In this document: positions 5,544 to 6,136 of the stretch, in pieces | Layout of the letters: each line of letters begins with the position of its first letter | Position numbering within the stretch: the stretch's first letter is position 1 | From: Bacteroidales bacterium | GTDB taxonomy: Bacteria; Bacteroidota; Bacteroidia; Bacteroidales; JAADJA01 | Reading direction: 5' to 3' | Assembly (NCBI GenBank): GCA_021106665.1 | Contig: JAIOTR010000109.1 | Span: 1-6,136 of the forward strand | Length of the DNA: 6,136 nucleotides | Translations under genes and position numbers: made by a program | Notes under the pieces: model-generated | Database searches by the model: none | What the model was told of the DNA's origin: nothing | What the model saw: the letters and a program-made list of their open reading frames with translations, nothing else

Positions 5544-5680
5544 AATTGTAAGTTATATGCCATTCTAAAAACCCACCGCACATTAAGCATATTTGGTTTT
5601 TGCCAACACACAAATGCCAACCTGAAAAAACCAAAAGAACTTAATATTTTCCAGCGTACTGAAAAAATGAAAATTAATAG
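5544..5680. other. Gene-free segment before the regulator, with an inverted repeat
   Basis: No credible reading frame lies here. TTTGGTTTTT (5592-5601) and AAAAACCAAA (5626-5635) form a perfect 10-bp inverted repeat around a 24-base centre that holds GCCAAC twice (5602-5607, 5616-5621). The plus strand around 5565-5640 is C-rich and G-poor, unlike both flanks. It may be the left edge of an acquired island, but no integrase, att duplication or IS end is visible. Confidence 0.45.
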
Positions 5681-5703
5681 TATTTTTGACAAATACGTCA
5701 AAA
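5681..5703 (+). promoter_or_regulatory. Promoter with overlapping palindromic operator, likely autoregulated by the XRE protein
   Basis: TATTTTTG (5681-5688) matches the TAnnTTTG -7 box exactly; a CTG at 5659-5661 is 19 bp upstream as a poor -33. Laid over it is a perfect inverted repeat, TTTTGAC (5684-5690), six bases, GTCAAAA (5697-5703). A protein bound there would cover the -7 box and the transcript start (about 5693-5695) and so repress. A further TGACAA at 5710-5715 repeats the left half-site (5687-5692) 23 bp on, giving a possible second, weaker site. Confidence 0.6.
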
Positions 5704-5716
5704 CAATTATGACAAG

Positions 5717-5995
5717 ATGAAATCATTTGGAGAATACATACGGAAATCAAGAGAGGACAAAGGATTGCCTCTTAGAAAAGTTGCAGCAGCACTTGACATT
5801 GACACCTCAATATTGAGTAAAATTGAGAGAAATGAGAGACGTGCCACTACTGAAATGATTCCAATTTTAGCTGAATCCCTGGAGAAATCAGAAAAGGAGA
5901 TTGAAATGCAATTTATACAATCCGCAATTATTACTGACTTTGGGGAACTAAAATATTTAAAAGACGGACTTAAAGAAACACTGAAAACCATATGA
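5717..5995 (+). CDS. XRE-family small DNA-binding regulator (controller-protein-like)
   Basis: A 92-residue cytoplasmic protein that is mostly one Cro/C1-type helix-turn-helix domain (about residues 4-60): FGEYIRKSREDKG (4-16), then LRKVAAALDID (19-29) and the recognition helix region TSILSKIERNERRAT (30-44). The region 60-92 is helical and may serve dimerisation. Size and form match the C (controller) proteins of restriction-modification systems, which switch on the partner gene and limit their own expression. The gene begins 14 bp after a palindrome that overlaps its promoter and ends with an ATGA overlap onto the next gene, so the two are translated as a pair. I recall near-identical small XRE proteins in Bacteroidota in front of helicase or cytosine methyltransferase genes; the helicase-like start downstream fits. 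The ATG at 5717 is chosen because MKSFGEYIR is the usual beginning of this group. Confidence 0.88.
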   Translation: MKSFGEYIRKSREDKGLPLRKVAAALDIDTSILSKIERNERRATTEMIPILAESLEKSEKEIEMQFIQSAIITDFGELKYLKDGLKETLKTI

Positions 5996-6136
5996 GTACT
6001 AAATTTTTTACAAACGAAGCAGAGAATACCTTAATCAATAAAATTGAGGGGATATTTAAGCATCGGAATATTGATTTCTTTGATGCTTTAGTTGGATATT
6101 TTCGTGCTTCCGGTTATTTCAGAATCAGAAAATTTA
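5992..6136 (+). CDS. Start of a probable PLD-domain/SNF2-type helicase (cut by window end)
   Basis: An open frame starts at ATG 5992, overlapping the regulator's stop codon by four bases (ATGA), and runs to the window edge without a stop: 48 codons visible. It opens MSTKFFTNEAENTLINKI (1-18) and continues GIFKHRNIDFFDALVGYFR (20-38) and ASGYFRIRKF (39-48). The phrase FDALVGYFRASGYF is one I associate with the N-terminal phospholipase-D-like domain of large helicase-related proteins of the SNF2/DEAD superfamily in restriction-modification and other defence islands. The catalytic HKD motif and helicase motifs would lie outside the window, so the assignment rests on this short N-terminus. Translational coupling to the XRE gene indicates that both belong to one system. 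Confidence 0.6.
   Translation, partial: MSTKFFTNEAENTLINKIEGIFKHRNIDFFDALVGYFRASGYFRIRKF

Noticed and set aside
5492..5561. TATATGCC direct repeat (5492-5499 and 5554-5561) as a target-site duplication
   Set aside because: What lies between the copies is only the KAS III terminator, so no inserted element is bracketed; eight bases of AT-rich sequence can repeat by chance.
5551..5640. Integron attC site or IS end
   Set aside because: The inverted repeat and GCCAAC copies do not provide matching RYYYAAC/GTTRRRY core sites, and no integrase or transposase frame is present in the window.
5411..5701. 96-codon minus-strand frame over the end of KAS III and the following gap
   Set aside because: It runs through the KAS III 3' end, its terminator and the regulator's promoter, and the translation looks like non-coding sequence.
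5707..5991. 94-codon minus-strand frame opposite the XRE gene
   Set aside because: It is antisense to a clear helix-turn-helix protein; the serine-rich translation is typical of a shadow frame.

Overview
The window is AT-rich DNA from a member of the Bacteroidota. The evidence is: near-perfect TAnnTTTG promoter -7 boxes in front of several genes, start codons preceded by A/T-rich leaders without Shine-Dalgarno sequences, a CarboxypepD_reg-like (PF13715-type) exported protein, a lipoprotein whose mature end resembles the Bacteroidota surface-export signal, and a KAS III enzyme of the long type familiar from Flavobacteriia and Bacteroidia. I cannot name a genus.

Layout. Positions 1-60 hold an intrinsic terminator of an upstream gene outside the window and the promoter of a tandem universal stress protein (89-937, +). 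A convergent gap (938-1104) with a hairpin-forming GCAAAG-type repeat separates it from four minus-strand genes, read right to left: a CarboxypepD_reg-like exported protein (4168-3416), a small lipoprotein (3299-2931), an exported SMP-30/gluconolactonase-like propeller (2815-1946) and an OmpH/Skp-like periplasmic chaperone (1608-1105). Gaps of over 100 bp and separate promoter-like boxes argue against one tight operon. All four products carry signal peptides, so this is a cell-envelope block. The 1663-1945 gap is full of short repeats: a 56-bp inverted repeat, a 23-bp imperfect direct repeat, and a 7-bp tandem repeat running into a stop codon.

A 240-bp divergent promoter region leads to a stand-alone ketoacyl-ACP synthase III (4409-5488, +) with an intact Cys-His-Asn triad, closed by a clear terminator (5519-5543).

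The right end changes character. After a gene-free segment with its own inverted repeat (5544-5680) comes a small XRE-family regulator (5717-5995). Its promoter carries a 7-6-7 inverted repeat on top of the -7 box, as expected for an autoregulated controller protein. Overlapping it by ATGA is the start of a large gene cut by the window edge (5992 onward), whose N-terminus looks like that of PLD-domain/SNF2-type helicases found in restriction-modification and defence islands. The most likely new system in this window is the one that begins here and continues beyond base 6136.
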